NCBI GenBank assembly: GCA_014728035.1
Contig: WJMJ01000022.1
Span: 62,001 to 126,000, forward strand
Origin: Promethearchaeota archaeon
Lineage (GTDB): Archaea > Asgardarchaeota > Thorarchaeia > Thorarchaeales > Thorarchaeaceae
Reading direction: 5' to 3'
Length of the DNA: 64,000 nt
The position numbers and the translations under genes were made by a program. Numbering within the stretch: the first letter of the stretch is position 1; the number at the start of each line of letters is the position of its first letter. This document shows positions 8,134 through 16,182 of the stretch, in pieces. The notes beneath the pieces were generated by a model, which was given only the letters and a program-made list of their open reading frames with translations, was not told the DNA's origin and did no database searches.

Positions 8134-8574
8134 TTAGCTCAGCGCTATGAATTTTACCAACAGCTCTCCATCATTTACTTTTACTACATTAAGATTGTAA
8201 GCTCCCGCTGACTCGGGAGGTATGAGAATGATAGTACTTGTATAAGTTTCAACCCACGTAATGGTCTGTATCATGTCGTGTTGGAATGTAATCGTGAGAG
8301 TGGAACCAGAAGCACTAATCGACACACCAGATGGGACCTCAATTTCGACAAGCGTGTCATTTGTAATGCCACAATCCGTACTATTCACGATGTCATGTAC
8401 TTGTTCTGCAAAGACCTGTGCTGTTTCTATCTGGGTTGCGTTATTCACGGTATTCATTGCATATAGCAATACTGGAACTCCGACCAAGACTGCAGTTGTA
8501 AGTCCCACAGCAACTAACATCATTTTTTCTAGAGATCTTGATACCATATCTTTCAATGATACAACATTACTCAT
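8134..8574 (-). CDS. pilin-like single-pass surface protein, unknown function
   Basis: A 146-residue protein with a short polar N-terminus, a single long hydrophobic helix (MMLVAVGLTTAVLVGVPVLL) and a beta-rich exported domain ending KFIALS. This is the architecture of archaeal type IV pilin-like or membrane-anchored surface proteins, but no clear prepilin-peptidase cleavage motif is seen. Two cysteines or fewer are present in the exported part. GAGAG lies upstream of the ATG at 8574, favouring it over a TTG at 8595. It is divergent from selB. Confidence 0.5.
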   Translation of the reverse strand: MSNVVSLKDMVSRSLEKMMLVAVGLTTAVLVGVPVLLYAMNTVNNATQIETAQVFAEQVHDIVNSTDCGITNDTLVEIEVPSGVSISASGSTLTITFQHDMIQTITWVETYTSTIILIPPESAGAYNLNVVKVNDGELLVKFIALS

Positions 8575-8637
8575 AAACTGCTCTCTTTTCGTCAAAGTTT
8601 TTACAGATGAAATTCACCTGAAACCTGAGGAGTATTC

Positions 8638-10029
8638 ATGGATGCGCCTATTCCCGTACATATTGGATTAGTAGGTCACATCGATCACGGAAAGACCGAA
8701 CTGGCTCGAGCTCTAAGTGAGAAAGTCTTCACGGCCGGTCTTGATCGTCATCCTCAAGCGAAGAAACGTGGAATCACAATAGATCTCGGGTTCACAATGT
8801 TCAACCTCGGGAATTTTCTAGTGACGCTTGTTGATGCACCCGGTCATGCAGATCTAATAAGGAGTGTTGTTGCTGGCGCAAATATCATTGATGCTGCAAT
8901 TCTTGTAGTAGCAGCTGATGAGGGGCCAAAGATTCAAACTGGAGAACATATCGTCGTTCTGAAATCCATGGGTATCACCAACATCTGTGTAGCTTTGACA
9001 AAATGTGATTTAGTTGGCGAAAAAAGTCAGAAGAAAGTAGCATCTCAAATGCGTGATATCTTCAAGTCTATTGGAATGAAATCTATCGATATTGTCCCAT
9101 TATCAGCAAAGACTGGCTATGGACTTGAGGCGTTACGAGAAGTACTTTTGAATACTCTTAAACCAAAAACACGCCTTGTTGACGGTTCTTTTCTACTTCC
9201 TATTGATCATGCATTTTCAGTTCGTGGGCATGGTACCGTTGCCACTGGGACTATTCTAAGTGGATCGATATCTCTGGGAGATTCTATCGAACTTATGCCA
9301 CAGGGAACTACCACAAAATTGCGAGCTATTCAAACTTTTGGAGTTGGTCGTGAATCAGCTCGGGCTGGTGATAGAGTTGGTTTCAATATTCCTGATATCA
9401 AATCTGAAATCATCAGCCGAGGAAACTATCTTTGTTCACCGGGCAGTATGAAAAAAACGAGTCATCTAGTGGTTAGAATTGAACGAAATGCATTGTACAA
9501 AGGACGTATATCAAAAGAAATGACTGTTAGTGCTACAGTAGGTATGCCAACAGTCACAGCAAAACTGATTCCATTTGTTGTTGAAACGGAAAAAAATTTG
9601 ATAATTCACGAGTCTACATCCAGTATCTTTGATGCTTTATTGCTTCTACAGCATGAAATTGCAGTCCAGCATGAAACAAAGGTTCTTCTTCTTCGTACCG
9701 ATTTACCTCCCAACTCAATGCGTATCATCGGTTCCGGCTATGTGATTAATTTCGATGGTGATATCCCTCTTCATAAAAAGAGGGTTCGTTACGGCCACAT
9801 CACTCGCATACGGGAAGATGATGTACTAGTCGAAGGTCTTGTTAGCAATAAAGAAGCCGCCTTGAAGTTGAGGGATTCACCAGTAAGGACCACCCAAGAC
9901 ATTTCTGGTGTAATTAAGATGCCATTTGGAACCCGAGGAGTTCTTTCTGTGGTTTTCGACCAAGAAGTTAATCTGGGTGAAAAGGTTATTTTTGAACAAT
10001 TTGTAGAGGTGAAAATCTCCAATGACTAA
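8638..10029 (+). CDS. selB: selenocysteine-specific elongation factor SelB/EF-Sec
   Basis: A 463-residue translational GTPase that carries selenocysteinyl-tRNA-Sec to UGA codons. The G1 motif GHIDHGKT (13-20), the EF-Sec-typical KKRGITIDLGF (42-52), G3 DAPGH (66-70) and G4 TKCD (121-124) are all present. The length and short C-terminal domain fit archaeal SelB rather than the bacterial form with winged helices. The ATG follows GAGGAGTATTC. The 3' end overlaps the start of the SepSecS gene by 8 bases, so the two are translationally coupled. Confidence 0.95.
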   Translation: MDAPIPVHIGLVGHIDHGKTELARALSEKVFTAGLDRHPQAKKRGITIDLGFTMFNLGNFLVTLVDAPGHADLIRSVVAGANIIDAAILVVAADEGPKIQTGEHIVVLKSMGITNICVALTKCDLVGEKSQKKVASQMRDIFKSIGMKSIDIVPLSAKTGYGLEALREVLLNTLKPKTRLVDGSFLLPIDHAFSVRGHGTVATGTILSGSISLGDSIELMPQGTTTKLRAIQTFGVGRESARAGDRVGFNIPDIKSEIISRGNYLCSPGSMKKTSHLVVRIERNALYKGRISKEMTVSATVGMPTVTAKLIPFVVETEKNLIIHESTSSIFDALLLLQHEIAVQHETKVLLLRTDLPPNSMRIIGSGYVINFDGDIPLHKKRVRYGHITRIREDDVLVEGLVSNKEAALKLRDSPVRTTQDISGVIKMPFGTRGVLSVVFDQEVNLGEKVIFEQFVEVKISND

Positions 10030-11341
10030 AGATTTGACTGAGCATCTACTTGATTTGATACCTACAAACATAAGTGACCGAGGAAAAATCACACTGGATG
10101 CTCGCCTTGCACCAATCCGAGATATATTAAATCGTCAGAGATTTCCTGCGACCCCTCTTACAGATTGGCAAATAGAACAGTTGTTGAACCTATTTTCATC
10201 TATGGATTCTGACAAAGATCCAGATGCTGCTCGGATGGGAGAACGTGAAGGTAGGGTTGCATCACCTCTTGTTTCACAACTTGCAGGTGGATTTAATCAT
10301 GGAATTGGACGCAGTGGGCGCATTTTAGCACCTCAACCCAAGGCTGCTGGTGCATCCTTGATGCAAAAACTAACCAATAATATCGTTCTTGATGCGATTA
10401 AACAGCTTGGCCTTCACAATGTTCGTGCAGCAATGATTCTCCCATTGGGAACCGGAATGAGTATAGCTCTCACATTAAGTATGCTGCGTCGTGAGTATAA
10501 TATTCAGAATGTGCTGTATCCAAGAATTGATCATACCTCCCCAAAGAGAGGTATTGATTTGGTCGGAGTCACGATGGTTTCAGTTGCAACCGAACTTAAA
10601 GGAGATGGTGTTCAAGTTGACATGAATGATTTTGAGAAAAAACTGGGAGATACCAAATCATCCTGTGTACTAGGTACATCTACGTTCTTTGCTCCAAGAG
10701 AATCTGACCCTATTAAACCAATGGCGAAAATGTGTTTGGAGCATGATGTTCCGTTTATTGTCAATAATGCGTACGGAATTCAGTCAGAATCCGTCATGGC
10801 ATCGATTAGTTCTGCTATTGATGCTGGGCGAGTAGATGCAGTGATACAGAGTACTGACAAGAACTTTCTAACCCCAGTTGGTGGCTCTATCGTCGTTTCA
10901 CCCAATGAATCCACCATAAATGAAATTGCAGAGAGCTATGCCGGACGTGCTACTGCTGCTCCGATTGTTCAGACATTGTCTTCTCTTCTTGCAATTGGAT
11001 ATGAGAGATACATCGAATTGCGTAAAATACAATTGGAGAACCGTCGGATGCTTGAATCGCTCCTTGCTGATGAAGCTGAACGCTTGAACCAACGAGTTCT
11101 AGATATTGACAATCCTGTTTCATGTGCACTAACATTGGATGGATTTGATGTACGCGAGATTGGCGCAAGATTATACCAGCATAGAGTAACTGGTCCTCGT
11201 GCAGTGCAGAAGAATTCGTACGGTTCCTGTATCGAAGGTTATCCTCATGATTACCTCGTGATGAACGCTGCGATTGGATCCCAAAAGAAAGACATTACCA
11301 TTGCTGTGGACCGGTTAATTTCAGAATTAAAGAAAATATGA
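10022..11341 (+). CDS. spcS: O-phosphoseryl-tRNA(Sec):selenocysteinyl-tRNA synthase SepSecS
   Basis: A PLP enzyme of 439 residues that converts phosphoseryl-tRNA-Sec to selenocysteinyl-tRNA-Sec using selenophosphate. The family-specific phosphate-binding segments are present: GEREGRVAS (73-81), HGIGRSG (93-99) and QPKAAGASL (105-113). The PLP lysine is in STDKNFLTPVGG (Lys280), and IVNNAYGIQS matches the conserved mid-region. These residues are shared by archaeal and eukaryotic enzymes and exclude bacterial SelA. The gene overlaps selB by 8 bases and is followed by a new promoter. Confidence 0.96.
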   Translation: MTKDLTEHLLDLIPTNISDRGKITLDARLAPIRDILNRQRFPATPLTDWQIEQLLNLFSSMDSDKDPDAARMGEREGRVASPLVSQLAGGFNHGIGRSGRILAPQPKAAGASLMQKLTNNIVLDAIKQLGLHNVRAAMILPLGTGMSIALTLSMLRREYNIQNVLYPRIDHTSPKRGIDLVGVTMVSVATELKGDGVQVDMNDFEKKLGDTKSSCVLGTSTFFAPRESDPIKPMAKMCLEHDVPFIVNNAYGIQSESVMASISSAIDAGRVDAVIQSTDKNFLTPVGGSIVVSPNESTINEIAESYAGRATAAPIVQTLSSLLAIGYERYIELRKIQLENRRMLESLLADEAERLNQRVLDIDNPVSCALTLDGFDVREIGARLYQHRVTGPRAVQKNSYGSCIEGYPHDYLVMNAAIGSQKKDITIAVDRLISELKKI

Positions 11342-11376
11342 CAATATCATGTACTCTTGTTTAAATCCCAAGAGGT

Positions 11377-11387
11377 TATATATATAG
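11377..11387 (+). promoter_or_regulatory. TATA-box promoter of the gene between SepSecS and tRNA-Sec
   Basis: TTATATATATA, preceded by a purine-rich AAGAGG that fits a TFB recognition element, lies about 70 bp upstream of the ATG at 11455. It is one of the best TATA boxes in the window and suggests that the following gene, and perhaps the tRNA-Sec, are transcribed separately from selB-SepSecS. Confidence 0.6.
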
Positions 11388-11454
11388 GGTAAAAACCATC
11401 TTTTGTAGAATCATTATACGTAGACGGTCTCTATTCGAAACATAGCAGAGAGGC

Positions 11455-12114
11455 ATGATGCTAATGGAAGAAATACAGGACAAGAAACACATCGACAAAG
11501 CAATTAGCTACACCATTCCAGACTCGGCTGTGGTTTTTAGAATTGCATGGTATACTGTCGCTTCAAAACCTGGTGCAATACTAAATGAATACAGCGAAGC
11601 AGAGAGTCAAATCTTCAAGGGAAAAGCAATTTTTTCCGTTAAGTATCAAGACACCCCAATTTACGTAAGAGTATGGGTTGAAGAAGCTCAAACGTCTGTT
11701 GAATTAACCGCATGGGGTGATGATGAATCCCTTCTAGAATCCTATCTTACTGAAACTCTCTCAGCTCTCAATGAGTCTTTGAACAAATACACATCATTAG
11801 AGAAAGAAAACAAACTGAAGTTGCATAAAGCTCTGGTTGCTAAGACTTGTTGGGACCGCTTAGTGTTTGAAATTCTAAACAAAGCACCTTTGTCTGCAGT
11901 ATATATCCAAGTAGCTCATGGTCGTGAGATGTCGATTAAAGCCACTGAAGGAGAGGATATGCACCCTCTAACTCTTACCACATCAGGATGGCTTTCAAAG
12001 ATTGATTCACTCCCTCGTGAGGAACCTCTCCCCTCTGATATTGCTACTGAATTAGCCAAGAAGTCTGTTGAGTGGAAAAAGGAAACTCACGAAATAATTC
12101 GTAGATATCTCTAG
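11455..12114 (+). CDS. unknown protein between SepSecS and tRNA-Sec
   Basis: A 219-residue soluble protein, not recognised. The N-terminal half alternates beta strands (KAIFSVKYQDTPIYVRVWV) with an acidic helix; the C-terminal half is helical and ends WKKETHEIIRRYL. No metal-binding or nucleotide-binding motif is seen. It has its own strong TATA box and ends only 14 bases before tRNA-Sec, so the tRNA may be processed from its transcript. Its place inside the Sec island is the only functional hint. GAGAGG precedes the start; ATGs at 11455, 11458 and 11464 are all possible. Confidence 0.65.
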   Translation: MMLMEEIQDKKHIDKAISYTIPDSAVVFRIAWYTVASKPGAILNEYSEAESQIFKGKAIFSVKYQDTPIYVRVWVEEAQTSVELTAWGDDESLLESYLTETLSALNESLNKYTSLEKENKLKLHKALVAKTCWDRLVFEILNKAPLSAVYIQVAHGREMSIKATEGEDMHPLTLTTSGWLSKIDSLPREEPLPSDIATELAKKSVEWKKETHEIIRRYL

Positions 12115-12128
12115 AACTTCTCAGTGTT

Positions 12129-12219
12129 GGCCTTCTATAGGGGCGGTGGTCCGCTTCCGTGGGCTTCAAACCCATGATCGTGCAAGCGATTAGAGTTCGA
12201 TTCTCTTAGGAGGCCGCCA
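12129..12219 (+). tRNA. tRNA-Sec (anticodon UCA), 9/4 fold, CCA encoded
   Basis: The cloverleaf can be drawn base by base. The acceptor stem has 9 bp (12129-12137 with 12207-12215, one G-U). A 7-bp D stem with a 4-base loop follows (12140-12146/12151-12157), then a 6-bp anticodon stem (12158-12163/12171-12176). The loop CTTCAAA places UCA at 12166-12168. The variable arm pairs ATCG with CGAT (12077+100 region, 12177-12190), and a 4-bp T stem (AGAG/CTCT) carries loop TTCGATT. The long D stem and 9/4 geometry are diagnostic of archaeal/eukaryotic tRNA-Sec and are recognised by PSTK and SepSecS. Discriminator is G12216 and CCA is at 12217-12219. The 3' end overlaps pstK on the other strand. Confidence 0.97.
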
Positions 12220-12961
12220 ATTCTTCTTCTAATCGGTCTCTCAAAATTTTCGTCGTTTCATCCAATGAGAGGTTCTCGCTATTCGCTTTATTTAGAACTT
12301 CTTTTCTAACTTTCAGTATATCTTGCGAACCTCGATATTCTTTATGTTTGGTAAAGAAACCAGCAAGTATTCTTCGTGTGACTCTGTCTCGTTGGTCTTG
12401 GTCCGATATTCCTTCTTTGTTGTCTGATTTTTCTTGTCTAGGTATTGAAGAAAGAATCTTTTTCAAATGACCAATAGCTACTTCAATGGAATCATTATTA
12501 GGGTCATATTGGAATAACGGTTCATCCCAAGCATATTTCTTTCCGGGTGTATCTAATCGACTTGCAATTCTTTCAATCACATATGGTGGTATTACCCTCT
12601 TACGACCCTCATTCCATTTCAATGCAATATCCCGTGGAGTCGTTATATGAATCACCCCAAAGTCGCATTTGTATTTTTCAGCTAGTTTTAGTAATTCGTG
12701 ACGCATACTTGTATAATAGTTCGTGTCGTCATGGATGATGCTTTTCCCTTGACTAAGCATTTCATCCGTTTTGTCAAGTGCTGAGGCTCTTACTTCATTC
12801 TCCTTCTCTGGTTTGAATTCGGAATAATATTCCTCATCTCTCCATGTGTCTGTATTTATTATCTCAAAATCATATGCAGGAATCATTGTTTTGATAGATT
12901 TTGCAAAAGTAGATTTTCCAGAAGAAGGGATACCACAGAGAACGAGCAGAATCTGTTTCAT
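12206..12961 (-). CDS. pstK: O-phosphoseryl-tRNA(Sec) kinase PSTK
   Basis: This 251-residue P-loop kinase phosphorylates Ser on Ser-tRNA-Sec, the step before SepSecS. Walker A is GIPSSGKST (10-18), and the family-specific DDTNYYTSMRHE (78-89) follows a hydrophobic strand. The C-terminal helical region fits the tRNA-binding domain. It is convergent with tRNA-Sec, and its last four codons plus the TAA are antisense to the acceptor 3' strand and CCA of the tRNA (12206-12219). With selB, SepSecS and the tRNA, this completes the Sec-tRNA route except for a selenophosphate synthetase. Confidence 0.95.
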   Translation of the reverse strand: MKQILLVLCGIPSSGKSTFAKSIKTMIPAYDFEIINTDTWRDEEYYSEFKPEKENEVRASALDKTDEMLSQGKSIIHDDTNYYTSMRHELLKLAEKYKCDFGVIHITTPRDIALKWNEGRKRVIPPYVIERIASRLDTPGKKYAWDEPLFQYDPNNDSIEVAIGHLKKILSSIPRQEKSDNKEGISDQDQRDRVTRRILAGFFTKHKEYRGSQDILKVRKEVLNKANSENLSLDETTKILRDRLEEELAAS

Positions 12962-13003
12962 ATCAGCTCTGCTCGCTTTTTCTATGATGTTTTAAACTAA
13001 GTA

Positions 13004-13999
13004 CTATGCGAATCTGCCTTCTGAAGGATCCATAGTAATCTGTAGGTTCTTCACAAGCTCTTTGTATCTATTACGTACAGTCACCTCAGTCACATTGCTT
13101 GCTTGAGCAATCTCACGTTGTGTACGTCGATCATCTTCTATGATTCCTGCAATGTATAGAGCTGCTGCTGCAATACCACCTGGGTCCTTGCCTACAGTGA
13201 TTCCTTTCTGTCTAGCATCTTCGATAATGTCTGTTGCTCGTTTAATGGTGCGTCCTTGGACTCCTAAGTCTGCAGATATTCTTGGAATGAGGTTCTTCGC
13301 TGATGGAAGAGGTACTTTCATGTCAAGATATCTGATAAGAAGGCGAACAGCTTGACCGAGTTTCTTTCTGTCAATTCTACTCTCGTCAGCAAGTTCGTCA
13401 AGTCGACGTGGAATCTTGTGAATTCTACATGCTAAGTATACCGCTGCTGCTACGACACTTTCAATACTTCTGCCACGGGCTAGTTTCTTGCTTAGTGCCT
13501 TTCTGTAGATAAGTGCAGAGCGTTCACGAGTTTCATGAGGTATTCCTAGCTGTGAACTTAATCTTTTCAACTCATTAAGGGCGATTCTTAGATTCCTTTG
13601 GTCCGAACTATGAGCTTGTGTTCTGATCTGCCATTTTCTCATTCGGTAAATGGACGCTCTAGTGCTTGCCTTGATTGGCCTTCCACTTGCGTCTCGATTA
13701 CTCCAGCTTATTGTAGTAGAGAGTCCTTTGTCTGCAACCATTACACTCATTGGCGCTCCTGTTCTTTCACGGGATTCTCTCTCTTCAGCTGTGAAAGCTC
13801 TCCACTCAGGGCCAGTATCAATTGTGCCTTCACCAGCTACACATCCGCATGATGTGCAGATTGTTTCGCCGCGTTTTCTATCTTCATAGAATTCTTCTGC
13901 GCCGCAAAGCGTGCATACAGTTTCTCTGTTGTCTTTGACTTTTTTGCCATCTATACCCATTTTAACGACCTTCAAACGAAGGATCTTCTGTCTCTCCAT
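13004..13999 (-). CDS. tfb: transcription initiation factor TFB (TFIIB homologue), copy 1
   Basis: A 331-residue TFB that recruits RNA polymerase to TBP-bound promoters. It has an N-terminal zinc ribbon (Cys 29, 32, 48, 51), a B-finger/linker with DTGPEWRAFTAEERESRERTG, and two cyclin repeats ending in the helix-turn-helix QREIAQASNVTEVTVRNRYK that reads the BRE. It is a close paralogue of the gene at 14262-15206. The ATG at 13999 adds 13 residues over a second ATG at 13960; neither has a good SD. A BRE/TATA pair lies about 100 bp upstream. Confidence 0.96.
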   Translation of the reverse strand: MERQKILRLKVVKMGIDGKKVKDNRETVCTLCGAEEFYEDRKRGETICTSCGCVAGEGTIDTGPEWRAFTAEERESRERTGAPMSVMVADKGLSTTISWSNRDASGRPIKASTRASIYRMRKWQIRTQAHSSDQRNLRIALNELKRLSSQLGIPHETRERSALIYRKALSKKLARGRSIESVVAAAVYLACRIHKIPRRLDELADESRIDRKKLGQAVRLLIRYLDMKVPLPSAKNLIPRISADLGVQGRTIKRATDIIEDARQKGITVGKDPGGIAAAALYIAGIIEDDRRTQREIAQASNVTEVTVRNRYKELVKNLQITMDPSEGRFA

Positions 14000-14093
14000 C
14001 TCGGATAATATTAAGTTTGATTATCATTTCTCATAATTCTATGATATGGAGGGACATATGATTCCGAGTTGCATGCACAAATTGTATTTTACA

Positions 14094-14106
14094 CTTATAA
14101 AAGGTC
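14094..14106 (-). promoter_or_regulatory. TATA/BRE promoter of TFB copy 1
   Basis: Read on the minus strand, CCTTTTATAAGTG has a TTTTATAA core with a CGACC-containing flank. It lies about 100 bp upstream of the TFB start, leaving a 5' leader of roughly 70 bases. The 14000-14210 interval holds no other gene. Confidence 0.5.
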
Positions 14107-14210
14107 GGAATTGAGTGTCAAATTACTGAATATTTTGCAATCTTGCTTATACTTGCTGTAAATTATTCATGCGCAGCTAATACTATCTCCATTATGAATA
14201 CTGAAACTGA

Positions 14211-14240
14211 TAAAGGGAGTGTTTACAATTGCTCCCTTTA
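14211..14240 (-). terminator. 9-bp inverted repeat downstream of TFB copy 2
   Basis: TAAAGGGAG and CTCCCTTTA are perfect complements around a 12-base loop, about 20 bases past the stop of the upstream TFB gene (14262). A run of six T on the minus strand precedes the repeat, immediately after the stop. It probably ends or stabilises the TFB copy 2 transcript before the promoter of copy 1. Confidence 0.5.
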
Positions 14241-14261
14241 CCAAGATTTGTAAAAAACGCT

Positions 14262-15206
14262 TTATGGTCTAATTGTGATTTGCAAATTGGTCGCGAGGTC
14301 TTTGTATCTGTTTCGAACAGTTACCTCAGTTACATTGCTTGCTTCTGCTATCTCACGCTGTGTTCGTCGGTCGTCTTCAATGATGCCAGCAATGTATAAT
14401 GCTGCAGCAGCAAGACCACCTGGATCTTTCCCAGCTGTGATTCCTTTCTCTCTAGCTTCATTGATTATATTCATAGCAGTCTGAACAGTCTTGCCATCAA
14501 GCTCCAAGTCTGCTGAAATCCGTGGCATTAGATCGTTCGCTGATGGAATAGGAACTTTCACATCAACATATCGAAGTATGAGTCTCACACATTGCCCTAA
14601 TTCCTTTCTATTAACTCTGGCTTCTGTTACAATTTCGTCAAGTTGACGAGGGATCTTATGAATCCGGCATGAAAGGTATATTGAAGCTGATACCATACCT
14701 TCAATGCTTCTTCCTCGTACAAGTCTTTTTGTTAGTGCTTTTCTGTAGATGAGTGCAGCAGTTTCTTTTGTTTCACGAGGAACTCCTAACTGAGAAGTGA
14801 GTCTATCCATCTCACTCATGGCAATACTGAGGTTGCGATGTTGTGAGCTATGTACTAAGGTTCTAATTTGCCATTTTCTCATTCGATAGATTTCAGCACG
14901 TTTTGTAGCTGCTATTGCTCTACCATTAGCATCACGGTCGCTCCAACTAATGGTTGTTGCAAGACCTTTATCTGCCATAGTGAGGGTCATTGGCGAACCA
15001 GTTCTGGCTCGTGCATCTCTCTCTTCAGCGGTGAAGGCACGCCACTCAGGCCCTGAATCCATTATACGTTCATTAACAACACATCCACATGATGTGCAGA
15101 TATTCTCTCCTCTTGTTATGTCTTCATAGAATTCTGTTCCTCCACAAATAGAGCAAACAGCTGATGGTTTTCGCCTATCACCCAATGACCTGACTGGTTT
15201 TGCCAA
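14262..15206 (-). CDS. tfb: transcription initiation factor TFB (TFIIB homologue), copy 2
   Basis: A second, 314-residue TFB with the same domain order: zinc ribbon (Cys 18, 21, 37, 40), DSGPEWRAFTAEERDARARTG linker, and two cyclin repeats ending QREIAEASNVTEVTVRNRYK. It lies directly upstream of copy 1 on the same strand and clearly arose by tandem duplication. Differences cluster in the first cyclin repeat and linker, so promoter preference may differ. The TTG start has AAGGTGAT at the right distance. A TATA-like CTTAAAT lies about 120 bp upstream. Multiple TFBs often allow alternative transcription programmes; that role here is inference. Confidence 0.95.
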   Translation of the reverse strand: MAKPVRSLGDRRKPSAVCSICGGTEFYEDITRGENICTSCGCVVNERIMDSGPEWRAFTAEERDARARTGSPMTLTMADKGLATTISWSDRDANGRAIAATKRAEIYRMRKWQIRTLVHSSQHRNLSIAMSEMDRLTSQLGVPRETKETAALIYRKALTKRLVRGRSIEGMVSASIYLSCRIHKIPRQLDEIVTEARVNRKELGQCVRLILRYVDVKVPIPSANDLMPRISADLELDGKTVQTAMNIINEAREKGITAGKDPGGLAAAALYIAGIIEDDRRTQREIAEASNVTEVTVRNRYKDLATNLQITIRP

Positions 15207-15427
15207 TTTAAATCACCTTGATGAATTCTCTCTTGGAATATGGTCTTCTATATGAAGTTCGGAAACTGCAAATAGCACTGCACTTAGAGAGAGAACACTT
15301 TTTTCGAATCCCCTCATTTTCAGTATTTAAGTTTAAGCATCTATGAGAAATTGTTCTACAAACATCTGGTTTGCATTGGGGTCAAAAAAGGTATGGGGAA
15401 GGAAAAAGTCCTTCCTACTAACCATGT

Positions 15428-16003
15428 TTATTCTAGACAGCTCATTTCACGAATAACTGCATCGGGAATAATGTGTATGTTTTCGTATATTGTATCTCCT
15501 TCATCAATCATCGTTTTTGCAAGAGCTATCTTGACAAGACCATCCTTTCTACCTAGGAAATATCCTGCAATAAATTGTAATGGAACCTGCTTGTCAATTG
15601 CCTCTTCTTTAGTCATTGGACAGCATTCCACTCCTGGGCTCTCATAACTAACCTCAACTAATTCATGCCCGTCGCAAAACTCCAGTCTCGAGAGGTGTTT
15701 GGTCTTATTTGTGATTCGTTCTTTGCCGGTCATACTATGAACAGTTGTGGCATCGTAATGGAAAGGATCACCACGTTGTTTGTGAATACTGGGAACCAGA
15801 TAGAGTGTCCTATCTTCCATGGACTCTACTTTGTTGCTACCATCATCAACAAATTTCTTGTCGGTACTCTCTCCAACCAAATATCGCACATGGAAATGTT
15901 TCGCATCAACAAGTTTCTTTTCGTCACCATCTTGTACTGTAATCATTGTATTGTCCCACAATTCTACAGGATTAAACGGATTGTTTTCTAACTCACTCAT
16001 CAT
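15428..16003 (-). CDS. unknown protein (191 aa) under a palindromic promoter
   Basis: Not recognised. The protein is soluble and beta-rich, with an acidic N-terminal half and a segment EFCDGHELVEVSYESPGVEC followed by Cys at 131-132 in ECCPMTKEEA. Possible metal ligands are thus present but no known motif. The last 50 residues (IAGYFLGRKDGLVKIALAKT) look like a conserved core. AAAGGTGT lies just upstream of two consecutive ATGs (16003, 16000). A perfect palindrome covers its TATA box, so repression by a dimeric regulator is likely. Confidence 0.6.
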   Translation of the reverse strand: MMSELENNPFNPVELWDNTMITVQDGDEKKLVDAKHFHVRYLVGESTDKKFVDDGSNKVESMEDRTLYLVPSIHKQRGDPFHYDATTVHSMTGKERITNKTKHLSRLEFCDGHELVEVSYESPGVECCPMTKEEAIDKQVPLQFIAGYFLGRKDGLVKIALAKTMIDEGDTIYENIHIIPDAVIREMSCLE

Positions 16004-16017
16004 CTACACCTTTAAGG

Positions 16018-16041
16018 TATAATTAACTATGGTTAATTATA
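16018..16041. promoter_or_regulatory. perfect palindromic operator TATAATTAAC-N4-GTTAATTATA
   Basis: Two 10-base arms are exact reverse complements around the spacer TATG. On the minus strand the right arm contains TATAATTA, the probable TATA box of the gene starting at 16003, 15-38 bp downstream. A related TTAAC-AATG-GTTAA site occurs at 18364-18377, suggesting a shared repressor. Confidence 0.7.
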
Positions 16042-16182
16042 ACTGAGATTGTTTATCAAACTTTCGAACGTGGTATTTATGTAAAAAAGTGAGAAGCAAC
16101 TGTTCGACCATGTAGCAATATATGATATAAGACACCAATCCATTCCAATATCATAATCCAACACAAATGATGGTGTGATAAA

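Noticed and set aside
15359..15373. CAAAC-N5-GTTTG, resembling the DUF362 operator
   Set aside because: The half-sites are in the opposite (everted) order and the flanks do not match, so it is likely chance.
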